A DNA stretch of 64,000 nt from Mucidula mucida (lineage: Eukaryota; Basidiomycota; Agaricomycetes; Agaricales; Physalacriaceae). The stretch spans positions 124,001 through 188,000 of the forward strand of contig JADNYV010000043.1 in the NCBI GenBank assembly GCA_015501055.1. The letters run 5' to 3'. Made by a program: the position numbers and the translations under genes. Each line of letters opens with the position of its first letter. Position 1 is the first letter of the stretch. The notes below the pieces were generated by a model. That model saw only the letters and a list, made by a program, of their open reading frames with translations. It was not told the origin of the DNA and ran no database searches. Below are positions 21,813-32,789 of the stretch, piece after piece.

Positions 21813-24034
21813 TTATTTTACGCGGTGAGGAGCTCGAGGAATCAACGCCCACACACCCACCATTGTACACATCATAGAGACAACACTGTCAGGCAGTCAA
21901 CTGGAGTTCTCTGCGTTGAAGGAAAAGCCTCACAGCGGTTGTAACGAACGAATACCAAACTTGGAGGCAAGAACACCCGTAATGAGTGGCAGGACAGCCG
22001 ATCCAGATACGCCGACACCAGTGATCCATCCGACACTGCCCGTCAATAGCCAGGCAGGAAGGATACGAGATGCATGTCCCACGAGAATGGGGAACATGGG
22101 TCCGAGAAGCATGCCGATGAATGACACCTAGGTGTTGGTAAGAATCAACTTGAATACACTGATGAAGAGCATACAGCGATAGCGTTTTCGATGATCGACG
22201 GTATAAACCAAATGGTGAGCTCGAGCCTAGTATGCGAAATTGAGTTTCGAGTAACGTTGGTGATTTGCGAGACTCACGCGATAGCCAGGATGCCGTATAA
22301 GAAGACGACTCGAAATTCTCCAACCTAGGCAAAGGCGTTGTTTGTTTAGAGCGAATTATGCACCTGGGGGGATGATAGCCGAACCTTTTTGCTGAACCAG
22401 ATCAAGGCCAGACGGCCAACCGTAAGGCCTGCCGCACAATGCTGAGTGAGACGACGAATCGTTTCCAGAGTCAATTAAACCTACCACCAAAGAATCCCGA
22501 GGAAATATATCCAGCGCTCGGTCCACCACCCCTCTCGCTGATAATGAATGTCACGATCCAACCTGTCAAACCTGTTCAATACTGCGAGTCTCAAACGACT
22601 TGAAAGCTCGCATACCTCCCAGCGTAACTTCCACACCAATATAAATAACGGCAAAAATAGCGAGGAAATGGACTGATTTGATTCCAAATATGGCACGGTA
22701 AATGTTTTCATCAGTCTGGCCTTCTCCTCCCACAGGGTGATGCCCTGCTTCGGCAAGGACATCTACACAAGGCAAAATATCACTAAACACAAAGACTATG
22801 ACAGTATTCCGACCAGGACCAACCTTCCTGGCGCCTGAAGCGGAAGACTACGCACTGTATTACAGTATTCAAGACCGCGATGCCGCTTGATATCAAGAAA
22901 TGAAAGGACCAATGTCGAGTTCCTGCAAAGTGGGTAGCCACCAAGGGAGATACAAATGCGCCCACACCTGCATGATCAGTTCAAAGAAGAGTGTTTCCCT
23001 TGGACAAAAAATTACCATAGGCGGCCATAACCAGGTTCAGTTTGGTTGCATGATGCATACTCGCAACGAACCCGTTCCCTTGAGCATTCTTCAGACCGTG
23101 AGTGTGGCTCGACAAACCAAGTTAGCGATGAAACCCACTTGTAGGGCGTTTCCGAATCCACATAGAAAGTACCCAAATACCATGACCGGAAAGGGAGGCG
23201 CAGGGCTCTGGATAGCGTACGCTACAAGCGGGAATAGCGATCCGATGACAATGGTCTACAAAGCCTGTCAACGAAGGCAATAACCCTAGGCCTAAACCTA
23301 CCTTCCCAAACCCAAGTTTATCATTCAACCACACGTTCACACCAGCACCAAGAATGAAGCCCTTCAAACGATATAACTAACGTAAGCCACCCGAAGACGA
23401 ACTTGATCACTGACAGCGCAGCCGAAGACGAACAACATGGACACAATGGAAAAGTTGATCTATCCGAAATCATTCCATGTCAAACCTCTTCAAAAGAAAA
23501 CACGAACGTACATGATAATACTCCTGCATCGAGGGCAACAGCGGACCAGTCGTGCCGTCGTTCCAGCCATTTAATAAGAAACACCAACAAAGCGCCGCGA
23601 AATGAATCAAAGAGTATCGCTTCTGCCTCTTAGTAGTCTCCGGCTGCGCACGGACCATGGGCAGCTCTGGTGCCGTATAGATACTCTTACACACATCCTC
23701 GGCTACGGGTGTCGGCGGCTCGGTCGCGCTCATCGCATCCTCGAACCTTATCGTCGCGTCGGAATCGACGCGTACGGCCGACGCTCGTCGAGCAAGATCC
23801 GCGAAATATGAAGGAAGAGGGTGCAGTTCATAGCCTGCATCTTTATCGACAGTGCCCGTCTCTGCACGTTTTAATGGGCCGCTGATATCAATGGTTTCTG
23901 TGAGGTCTAACGCGTCTTCGTCGATCGCTGGTTTAGAGGTTGGCCAAGATGATACTTACGAGCATGGAGATGGAGGACTCACGGTGGCTAGGGCGCTCGA
24001 TAATAGGTCTTACACCCATAGAGAAGGATGACAT
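21813..24034 (-). CDS. MFS transporter, BSC6-like, copy B
   Basis: Paralogue of copy A with the same 14-exon structure: 24034-23983, 23927-23512, 23459-23415, 23361-23302, 23255-23139, 23088-23016, 22967-22824, 22762-22616, 22562-22485, 22428-22385, 22324-22278, 22226-22175, 22127-21934, 21885-21813; 513 residues. It differs by a net 5-residue deletion in the cytosolic N-terminus (the AIPNIHV segment of copy A is missing) and by scattered substitutions such as FGCA for FSCT and ending HRVK rather than RRVE. Splice sites and reading frame are intact, so both copies look functional. One intron begins GTCAGT where copy A has GTGAGT. Membrane topology and unknown substrate are as for copy A. Confidence 0.9.
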
Positions 24035-24640
24035 GGTGGATGGGCGAACAGAGATAGCAGAACAAACTTTCCCCCCCCCCCCCCAACGTTTCTTCAAATG
24101 AAAATTCCTCTGGCTTTGGATTGTCGTCTGTTTGTACGCGAATCCATGCATCGTGCTTTCTCTTGGCTGCTTTAGTTCATTTGCTAGTCATGGACAAGGC
24201 GTGATTGGAGATTAACAACCAGCTGGCCTGGAGCTGCCATCGTTGCGAAGTACGGAAGTACGATGTTCCGGGAAGCGAGGAGAGAAGACCTTCCTGGAGG
24301 AATGAGACTGTGTGAAGCCGTTAAATGAAATGAGAGTAGGCCGCCCTTTACTGGATGCAAGACGCGTCAAAAGAAAATCTCGCCATCGAGTTATAATGAA
24401 AGCTGTTCAGAAACTGTCACTGTCCCTAAGTCTGCAGGCGTGTTTAGCTGTTGTTGCCAGGGCGTTAGTACAAAAAATTACATGCGGGACGAGGCCCGTC
24501 GCTCGTCATAAGTACTCACAAGGGCTCCAAAAAATGGATTTCGTAGTGACACGTGAGAAAATGGCGGATCCTACGTCAGTTTTATGGGCGAAAGTGTCTT
24601 CTTTGCGCCGCCGAAACCCATAGTACCACGGCTACAGCTG

Positions 24641-25599
24641 TATTCAGCATCCTTCGATATGGTTTGGATGCAGAGGACTCCCAAGCCAGTTCTGAAAGGA
24701 GATTAAGATACCAATCCGCCTCCGTGACCTTCGACTCTGGCTGAGATCTATTCGAATGAAGAACCAAAGTCAGCAGAGTACCAGAACCGAAACGGGAAAG
24801 AGCGAACAAACTGATACGGAGTCGTCCTCTTCCTTCGCAGCACGTCCAAGATTGTACGTGTTCTCGACGTTTCCTCCGGCTCTTCTCAATACAATTGGGC
24901 ATCAAGGAACTCTATATGTCCACGTCTCCAAAAGAATCGTAGTGGCGAGACGAGGAATGACACCTAAAAAACGCGGCTTATACCGGTCAGCAAAGATCTC
25001 TCCGAGGATATGGTTCTCGAGTCCAAAACTGTCCAAAATTGCTTAGAAGCTCCGGTCAATTTATTCATGCTGGGGTTCGGGTGAACCAAAGCAGGCTGTT
25101 TGACGTCAAGATAACACATCAAGCCAATGGGATAGTCATGGAGGGTGCGAGTGGGGACCGAATGAGAAAATTCTGACCTCCTGGATCCATGATTGAGCCG
25201 GTGGCATCGACTGCATAGTCCAAGGGGACAAGGTTATTTGCTCAGAGAGTACTACAAGGAGGTAATACTCCCAACTCCTGGCTTCAAGAAGTGCTTCCAC
25301 GCTGCAAACGACTGAGGAAAGAGTAATCTCACGTGAAAGGCGCGCGCAACGATAGTACAAAGCCTCAAGCCTCAAGAACTATCAAACCCGTCTTCTCAGC
25401 CAAAGTCACACTTCTGTGCGCTGGAAGGACTGCCCTAAGTGACTCGTCGATTCCCTCGAATAGCCGGTCACGGAGACGGCGTGAGCGTTCTCAGTACATC
25501 TGCGAGGAGGCGTTGTAACAGGGAGGCCAGAAGGTCAATGCAGGCCTGAGAGAGACGCGTTTCTGTGTTTGTAAATTGTATATTTTTGGTAGTAGCATT
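24641..25599. other. No recognisable gene; possible upstream part of the LINE remnant
   Basis: About 950 bp after duplication unit B. All frames are broken. A plus-strand stretch near 25333-25515 is open but shows no motif I can name. It may be heavily decayed retrotransposon sequence belonging with the fragment at 25600. Confidence 0.35.
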
Positions 25600-26261
25600 C
25601 CGTCTTGTATTCGCATCACACTCACCATGGTCGATAGCTAGGGAGCTATGGGAAAACACAGGCGAGACATGGCCAGTACTGTCGTTCGGGCCGCTACTGG
25701 GTTGTGGAGCAGCGCAGCCATCGAGAGAGAAGACGAAAGCCAGCCGTGATGGTCAGAATAGGCTGTTCCAGAAGCTGGTGTCCGAGGGGTCGTTCCTGAT
25801 CTGGAAGCTGAGGAACGAACGACGTATAGAGCATGAGGAAGATACGGACTTTGCGCAGTCGGGGAGAGAGATCAAGAACAGATTCATGGCGGTTCTCAAA
25901 GCAGCGGCGAAAGCCGACTTCGCGATGGCAAATGTAGCCAAGTACGGTAAACAGGCGATCAAGAAAGAGCTAGTGAAAGACACATGGAGCAAACTAATCA
26001 ATTCGAGTTCCGAACAGGAAGGTGGGGGGTCACGCGCTCCTACAGAGTATGCCGGGGTTTTAGTGGGTAGTGGGTTGGCAAATACTTTGGGACGGTTGTT
26101 CCAGAGCGCCGACCCGAGCCCCACACTACATAACAGTGTGCGTTAATGCATTTTGACCGGCTCCTCCCATCCTTCCTCCCATGCAGTTCGAAGTCCGGTG
26201 ATATCGGAACGAAGAACTATACGGCGCTGCCGCGCCGAAGCGTGCATCCAAAAAAAAAAAA
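25600..26261 (+). mobile_element. LINE-type retrotransposon 3' remnant
   Basis: The open frame ending at 26146 contains LFQKLVSEGSFLIWKLRNER near residues 69-88 and KYGKQAIKKELVKDTWSKLI further on. This pattern matches, from memory, the extreme C-terminus of reverse-transcriptase/RNase H polyproteins of basidiomycete non-LTR elements. No RT catalytic motifs (such as YxDD) are left upstream, so this is a 5'-truncated or decayed copy. About 100 nt after the stop is a run of 13 A (26249-26261), consistent with a LINE poly(A) tail. I could not identify a target-site duplication. Confidence 0.65.
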
Positions 26262-27293
26262 ACACTCACCATACCACTTGGTGAAGAGGCTGTGATTTGG
26301 TTCAGGCAATTTCGGACCACTGAGTTTTCTTCTCTTCTTGAATCTCTATTGGGCACGGTTTTCTCTGCGACGAACACAGCAGTACATATGACGATCACGA
26401 CTTGGACAGGATTTGATCTATTCGAAATGGCAAAAACAATGCGGTATAGCGCGCGCCGCCTGGTGTAAGAACTCAGTACTCAGTAGTGACAATGGAAGCA
26501 CGCATCCACCACGTTGAAAGTATTCTCGATTCATCGTTTTTAGAGCTCCTAGAGGCGACACCAAGCACCGACCCGTTCCAGGCGGTACTCGCGAAGTTTC
26601 TTCGGGCAACAAGCCAGCAGCACTGCGAGAGATAAGAGGTACATCCTTAGCCTTGGGGAAATCATCAGCCAAGAACAGTTTTGAGACGCGAGCATCGAGT
26701 TGTTGGAGCAAGGAACAAATGATATGAGAAGGCGATGAAGAAGAAGAAGAAGCAGGAGATCTCTCATACGCACCATGATGGTGATGAGCGGAAGCAGCTT
26801 TGCATTGCCGGGAAGTGTCCCAGTGCTGAAGAGGATGCGCGCGATGGATACACCACGAACAGAAACGGTTGATGCCCCAGTGGACTCCCCCAGACCTCAG
26901 ACCGCTGTCATGAAACTTACAACCTGCTTACAATCCAGACAGGATGCTGCCGCCTTTACGCTCATCAGCCAGACTCAGGATGCCGACTGAACCGCCGCCC
27001 ACACCTTCCCTATGTACTAGGCACTACTCGGGGAATTCTGCAGTCTTTCCCTAAAGTATATCAAGTCAAGTTTCCCGGAGAAAGACGAGGCGATGTCAAG
27101 AAACTAGTAGCAGCATTTCGTTCTCGCAACCTCCGTCACAATGGACAAGTCCACGAAAAAAAAAATCCCGGGAATTATTGAACCATCGCCTATTCATCCG
27201 TGCCAGTCGACAGTTTGAATGTCACCTATAATCCAATTATAAATTTACACCCGATTCCCAGTAGAAGTGGTATATCTATATATCTAAATGAAA
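26262..27293. other. About 1 kb without a recognisable gene
   Basis: Short open frames on both strands (for example 26418-26711 minus and 26775-26990 plus) show no family motifs. A run of nine A occurs near 27158. The right end is the 3' flank of the F-box gene. Confidence 0.4.
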
Positions 27294-28211
27294 TTAGTTT
27301 GTCGGTCTCGCTGTGGTATCCACAGCAATTACGCTGTCTCTAATTGAGCAGCAGCAGCAGCCTAAGGATTGCGAAATCAGGGCCTGCGTAGCAGTGATTC
27401 GAGAGGACCCCACCTGTAATTTTGCTCTTCTATCGTCACGTTTGCGCTTCGCAAAGGGCCACAGCGCGTCCTCCTTCCAGCTCATGAGGGCGTTGTACTT
27501 GACCTCGAGTCGCGACATGAGGACCACTCGTTCGTCCTCTTGCCACGGCGCACTGACACTTTCCACGTCCCAATAGTAGAACAGGATGTAGATAAGCTCC
27601 AGGTCAGCCTCCAGAAGATGTGGCACAAAGTCATATGTGGCCTTGCCCGGAAAATCGAGGAAGCCAATGTTTTTGAGATTCGGATGCATGGTGATGTCCA
27701 ATCTCTCGAGAGGCTCGAGTACGATGAGTTCAAGGTGCGTGAGGTTTTCCATGGGAGGGAGAAGAGCAAAGTTGTCAGTCGAGATGCTCAGATTGTGTAA
27801 ACAACGGAAGGCAGGGATGAGTTCGATGGCGGCTGTATCCGGACACCAGCATGCCAGTGCTGAAAGGCCGGTACATGCCTTGAGAAACGCGACTGATGGT
27901 TCGACGGGGGCGTGATAAGTGATACAGACACGCTTCACTCCTCTGGGACGTTTGGGGCGTTTGAGCACGCCAGTGTTTGCATGGTCCCCAGATGAGGGGG
28001 CAAAATTTCCGCCAATGATCACGTTCGCATAGAGGATGGGTTCTAACCTATATCGTACGTTGTCAGCCAATTGAGAGTGGCCGTATCGCACGAGGACGGA
28101 CCAGTAATGTACCCGTTGCGCCACGAGCATGAAGGTAATAATATCTTGAGGGTAAACATGAGCTGCTAGCTCAAAAATCTCGGCTTCCAACTCTAGAGGG
28201 AGGGCAGACAT
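27294..28211 (-). CDS. F-box-like protein (Agaricomycete type)
   Basis: Short F-box motif at the very start: LPLELEAEIFELAAHVYPQD (residues 4-23), then ML(V/A)xRV. Such proteins act as substrate receptors in SCF ubiquitin ligases. Two exons: 28211-28102 and 28047-27294. The 54-nt intron has no stop and keeps frame, so it can be mistaken for coding; splicing it gives HYWLEPILYANVIIG, which matches the family's WxEPxLYRxV junction. The rest is a leucine-rich region (LHNLSISTDNFALLPPMENL). It ends with a poly-Cys stretch near SLGCCCCSIRDS. Target unknown. The F-box gene at 53250-54100 is a relative with the same intron position. Confidence 0.82.
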   Translation of the reverse strand: MSALPLELEAEIFELAAHVYPQDIITFMLVAQRVHYWSVLVRYGHSQLADNVRYRLEPILYANVIIGGNFAPSSGDHANTGVLKRPKRPRGVKRVCITYHAPVEPSVAFLKACTGLSALACWCPDTAAIELIPAFRCLHNLSISTDNFALLPPMENLTHLELIVLEPLERLDITMHPNLKNIGFLDFPGKATYDFVPHLLEADLELIYILFYYWDVESVSAPWQEDERVVLMSRLEVKYNALMSWKEDALWPFAKRKRDDRRAKLQVGSSRITATQALISQSLGCCCCSIRDSVIAVDTTARPTN

Positions 28212-29004
28212 TTACGATGTTGGGAGGGGATGATACGTGGGGAGGTGCTGGGCTACGAACCGAGGTATCGGGGAACGTCAAATTTGAGCCACGTGAATCG
28301 GCCGATAGAAAAAATCGGACCGATGGCGAGGAAGAGGCAGAACAGGCGGCAGATGCGCGTCGCGCTCTGTCTGGTACGTCTGAAAGTAGTTTGATATTCG
28401 TCTGGAGAAAGTAGATGAGGATACAGGAATTGCTGGGTGACTGTCGCGCACCGGTGTCATAATGATGAGCAACCATTCTACCTCGACGAGTTGCGTATGG
28501 ACTGGAGACGGATGCGTTGGAGGCGTTGCATCATTGATGTCGTTCCCATATAAACGATTGCTCAGAGGCTGGCGAGATTACACCGTTGATGCAATCTGAA
28601 GAGACCAGCTTGACACCAATGCATAACGGAGGAGAACAGACTACGGATCCAGTATGATTTGAACGCCAAGAGACGACGAGCAGAAAGGAAAGGAAGAGAC
28701 ATGAACGCGGGACGCAAGAGAACATCTGAGTGGTGATGTCAGAGTGCGTCACAATACGAAGTGGCTGTGCTTCAGTATACTTTATGTTGAAAAACATTCA
28801 TTCGATAAGACGCGAGTAAATCTTAGGCAGAGAAAGGTAGCAAGTCTGCGTACAGCAAAGCGATGGCTCACTGTGGCGTCCGGGCTTTATTGTGGCTTGT
28901 TAGATTCGAATGCTCTCCGTGTGAACTTGGCCGCTTTGGCACATCCCACCACCACAGCTCGTCGTCTTAACTTGCGACGAACACCGTCGTTGCCTCCCGC
29001 CGAG
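28212..29004. other. Divergent promoter region, F-box / ALYREF genes
   Basis: About 790 bp between two divergent starts. An open frame runs into the ALYREF gene from 28744, but its upstream part lacks conservation signs, so I treat it as leader sequence. No other gene seen. Confidence 0.4.
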
Positions 29005-29909
29005 ATGCAATCGCGGCAATCGTCCGCTCGCTATCACACGTTCCATGGGCCCAAGCAGCAGTTACTGGGCAATCAGGCTGGGCACGTCGCGCCGGCATGG
29101 CGCGCTAGTTCATCGGGCACTCATGGTGCGGCGGGCCCCTCTGGCAAGGCGAAGCAGATCACGAATCCTGGCAGCAAGATACTATTGAGCAGGCTTCCTG
29201 TTGATGTCCCGGAGAAGGAGGTTGACGTGAGTAATCTCGTCTGCATTGGCCATGCCTTATTTTGACGACGCGATATTCTGTTAGGAACTATTCAAGAAGA
29301 CTGTTGGGCCGTTGAAGGAGTCTTTTCTCATCTACAACTCGCAAGGAAAGTCGAAAGGAATGGCGGTTGTGTCCTTTCAGCACGCGGAACACGCGGCGCT
29401 CGCGAAAGCAAAGTATGATGGCAAATACATTGACGGCAGTCAGTCATACCCTCTTTCCTTCAGTTCCCCTCTGATTTTCTGATTAGGACGGCCTATAAAG
29501 ATTGAAATCGTGACTGAGGATGTTACGCCACCAGTCAAAGCACAAGGCCCACTCTCACTGTTCGAAAGAATAGCACCTGCCAATGGCAAAGCATCACCTC
29601 CGACTGGGCCTAGGTCTAATGGGTACGATCTCTGTGTCTTTCCCGGAGATATCGACCAAACATTTCTACAGTGGCAAGTCAGCACCTACCCTCGGAAATC
29701 ACGCTCTGCCGCGTCAAGTCGCGGCTGCAGCATCTATCGCAGGCCAGACTGGTACCAATACACCCGCACCAATCGCTCCTCGTAGGCGGTACAAGAAAGG
29801 GCCTAAACGACTGAAGAAGGCACAAGTAGGTCCGGCATCGCTGGAACAGCTTGACCAGGAAATGGAGGATTACCGCGCCTCTGCCGATGCATCCAACGTT
29901 GGATCGTAA
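29005..29909 (+). CDS. mRNA export adaptor, ALY/REF (Yra1/Mlo3) type
   Basis: RNA-binding protein of the TREX complex that loads the export receptor Mex67 onto mRNA in the nucleus. Four exons: 29005-29226, 29285-29438, 29487-29622, 29672-29909; 249 residues. One RRM at about residues 53-130: RNP2-like KILLSRLP and RNP1-like KSKGMAVVSF, ending GRRPIKIEIV. The C-terminal Fop-type region is basic then acidic (RRRYKKGPKRLKKAQ, then LEQLDQEMEDYRA), as in ALY/REF proteins. The start at 29005 (MQSRQSSARY) was chosen because the frame upstream lacks family resemblance; upstream in-frame ATGs exist. Confidence 0.9.
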
Positions 29910-30192
29910 CCTTTCGGTTTCTGTTTTTCCCTTGGGTTTATATCTACTACTAGTTGGCATTTGTCGAGCATTACCGTAATTTCAAGCATCTGTACATTCC
30001 AGTCTTCTTGGGACGCGTGCATTGGTTGCTGTATCGCTCTTCTTTCAGAATATGCTCTGAAAGTAGTAGCCTTGAATAAGACGTCGTCTAGTGACGGGTA
30101 ATACCCCTAATCATATAGCTTGACCTCGACCTCCATGTTCTAGATCCTCAACTTGCATATAATCCTGTACTACCCTGTTCCTTCTCTTGTAG
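29910..30192. other. Spacer between the ALYREF and PFK26-like genes
   Basis: About 280 bp: 3' end of the ALYREF transcript and upstream region of the PFK26-like gene. No gene seen. Confidence 0.4.
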
Positions 30193-32087
30193 ATGGCGGC
30201 GCCTCTGTACACGACTGCCTCTGGGCTGCTGTTCCACGCCGGAAAGATCCTCGTTATCACTGTCGGACTGCCAGCAAGAGGCAAAACTCACATCTCCCGG
30301 GCTCTCGAACGATATCTGCGATGGATGGGTGTCAAGACCCAGGTCGTGTCACTCGGTGACTACCGTAGAAAGACGCTTGGTGGCGCGCAGAAACTGCCTC
30401 CCGATTACTTTACACTTGGTGCGAATGAATCCACTTGTAGATGGATCATCTGTTCAGTCTGACATAGGCGAGAAGAGCCCAGAGACCATCGCCCTGCGCA
30501 AAAAGGTCTCGGACGGATGCGAGCAGCTTATCTGGGACTTTTTCGAGAATGGTCAGGTTGTGATTTACGACGCGAACAATGGTACCCGCGCTGCTAGACA
30601 CGAGCTGGCCGAAAAGTTTCACGCCAAAGGTGTCCACGTTGTAATGCTTGGTGAGTTGGTGTTTATCTAGTAACTCGAGACTAATATCTCTAGAATCCAT
30701 GTGTGACAACAGGGAAATCATCGAAAGAAACATACGAAGTGTCAAGATTTCCTCGCCTGACGTGTGTTCTATCATTCTCTTTTCGATGGTATATCTGACA
30801 ATTGTCGAAGTATCGCGGATGGGACCCAGACAAGGCCGTTCAAGACTACTACACGCGCATCAAGGACCACGAGAAATATTATGAATCCGTAGACGAGACA
30901 ACATGGCCTTATATCCGGATACTGAACGTTGGAGAGAAGATCATGGTCAACGACATCAAGGGTTATCTCCAATCACGAATCGTCTTCTTCCTCATGAACA
31001 TCCACAACCGGTATCGAACAATATATTTTGCACGGGTACGCGGTTTATTCGACGTCAACTGCAGCCGTTTTAATTTGTTGCTAGTCTGGGCAATCCCTGA
31101 TTGAACACTCGTACAAAGCGGATTCCGATCTGTCGCCCGCGGGATGGGAGTACGCGGAGAAGTTGAAGGAATTCGTATTGCAGCGCCGAGCAAAGAGCCT
31201 CGAACAGCGCGGCTTGACTGCCCAATCTGAGCGACTCGTGGTACGTTGGTGCGCCAAGAAGACGTGATCCAAATAATCAATTTCAATAACAGATATGGAC
31301 TTCTACACGCCGACGCGCGCACCACACAGCCTGGCCGTTCCTTCAGAATACTCCTCAGCTGCCCTATCCGAATCCCACGATTACCATATCATCCGACGAG
31401 CATGATTCCCCCCTCAACGTGGACAGCACTGAAGTGACTCCGACGGCTACACCCCGTACAGAAACACCACCTGAGAAGCCCAAGTCAACGCCGAGCACGA
31501 TACTGCCTCTGAACGTCAAAGTCATCGAAAAGCCTCAGATGTCAGAGATCAATCCTGGTATTTGGGATGGTCTGTCGCCAGATCAGGCGCGCAAGTATTA
31601 CCCTCAAGACTGGGAACGCTTTGTGAAGGATCCGTACGCGTTCAGAGCTCCCCGTGCAGAGAGCTACCACGATCTGAGCGGTTAGTGAAATCTCCTCTGA
31701 AACGTGGCCTAACTAGTAATAACGCGTCTCTTCATAATAGTCCGACTCGAACCAATCCTCATCGAGCTAGAGCGGGAAACCGAGGATCTGCTGATCATTG
31801 GGCACGCCTCTGTTATCCGCTGTCTTCTCGCGTACCTCATTGGTCTTCCCGCTTCTGAGATTCCTGCCATTGAGATTGCGCGCGGCGATTTGCTCGAGGT
31901 CGTGCCCGCGTCGTACGGGGTGCACAGCCAGGCGTTTCATTTTTGGGACGGGCCTGGGCGACGGGGCGACGAGGACGCGGAGGCGACGGATAAGGATGAG
32001 AACAACTTTTATGAGAATTATGCGGAGGATACGAAGGGGAAGCGGAAGCTTGTGGCTCAGGATCCGGAGTCCCATGTTGTGGTGTGA
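30193..32087 (+). CDS. PFK26: 6-phosphofructo-2-kinase / fructose-2,6-bisphosphatase, phosphatase His replaced by Ser
   Basis: Makes fructose 2,6-bisphosphate, the activator of glycolytic phosphofructokinase. Seven exons: 30193-30418, 30468-30650, 30694-30761, 30811-31035, 31085-31240, 31293-31680, 31741-32087; 530 residues. The kinase domain has the Walker A motif GLPARGKTHIS (about residues 25-35) and YDANNGTRAAR. The bisphosphatase domain starts YFARSGQSLIEHS: the catalytic phospho-histidine of RHG is Ser, the same change known to silence the phosphatase in yeast Pfk26. The second-site GHASVIRCLLAYLIG and ESYHDLSVRLEP are kept. A Ser/Thr/Pro-rich insert (residues about 310-350) splits the phosphatase domain. 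The protein is probably kinase-dominant. A scrambled relic copy lies at 32790-33600. Confidence 0.94.
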
Positions 32088-32119
32088 ATACAATTAAACA
32101 TTGCTTGTAGAGTATGTAT

Positions 32120-32560
32120 CAAAGTTCAGAAAACTTTTGTATTATTGTTCTGGACCTGTACACCGGAGTCTACCCGTTGGAGTCGTCGCTCCTTTCGTGC
32201 ACGGTTGAAGCTCTCTACCGAGCAATCACCTGCGTCCGGAAATGAGAACATTTTAGTACAATAAAAAGGAGAGAGGAGACACCAAAGCCGGTGAAGAAGG
32301 ATATTGTGTAAGTCCGGGTCGCGGCCATGAACGACTATTTGGAGGGATTGCGGGAGACACAACTCGTGCCGGCGAAACCGATGATATTGATCAAGATCAC
32401 AGCGATGTACGCGTTCCAAGGCGTTTTGCCGCCACGCTGAGAACGATCAGGTGACTTGCACCTCGACGCGAAATCACTGACCCCGTACCGCCATTGGCAG
32501 TGCGCCACGACAAACATTCTACGCGAACCCAGCCCAACCACCGGACTCGGCTCTGCAATA
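32120..32560 (-). pseudogene. NCS1 permease 3' fragment (relic)
   Basis: Reverse-strand similarity to the last two exons of the intact NCS1 permease downstream. AACGCGTACATCGCTGTGAT near 32420 matches the exon coding [35 protein letters not shown] and the TTCACCGGCTTTGGTGTCTC block match the exon coding [17 protein letters not shown]. Tail residues around SVESF survive, and the rest is broken. It occupies the same place relative to the intact PFK26-like gene as the intact permease does relative to the PFK26 relic, so it is half of a duplicated two-gene block. Confidence 0.85.
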
Positions 32561-32789
32561 GTAAACAGTGATTTTCAGCAGCCAGACGACGAATATATAT
32601 GCTTGCTGCAATGTTAGATTTGAGTAGGGTCTTTCCTTTTTTAACACTCCTCCTAGTTTACTGTGGACTCTTAAGACTGAATCCGAACGATAGGAATCCT
32701 CTGGTTAACCGCCTTCAATAGCCTTACTTGTGGCGTACTAGGCTGCGTTTCGTAAAAGAAAGTCAAGTCTAGGGGAATACTCAGTGTGG

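Larger units (their letters stand above)
21340..24640. repeat. Segmental duplication unit B (MGST3 relic plus MFS transporter)
   Basis: Tandem partner of unit A, same order and orientation. Differences from A include a run of about 15 C in the 5' leader of the transporter (near 24068-24084), a shorter transporter N-terminus, and smaller indels. Edges are estimated by eye. Confidence 0.85.

Noticed and set aside
24068..24084. Run of about 15 C as a regulatory element
   Set aside because: Simple homopolymer in the leader of MFS copy B; copy A has only a short C run there and copy C none, so there is no sign of conserved function.
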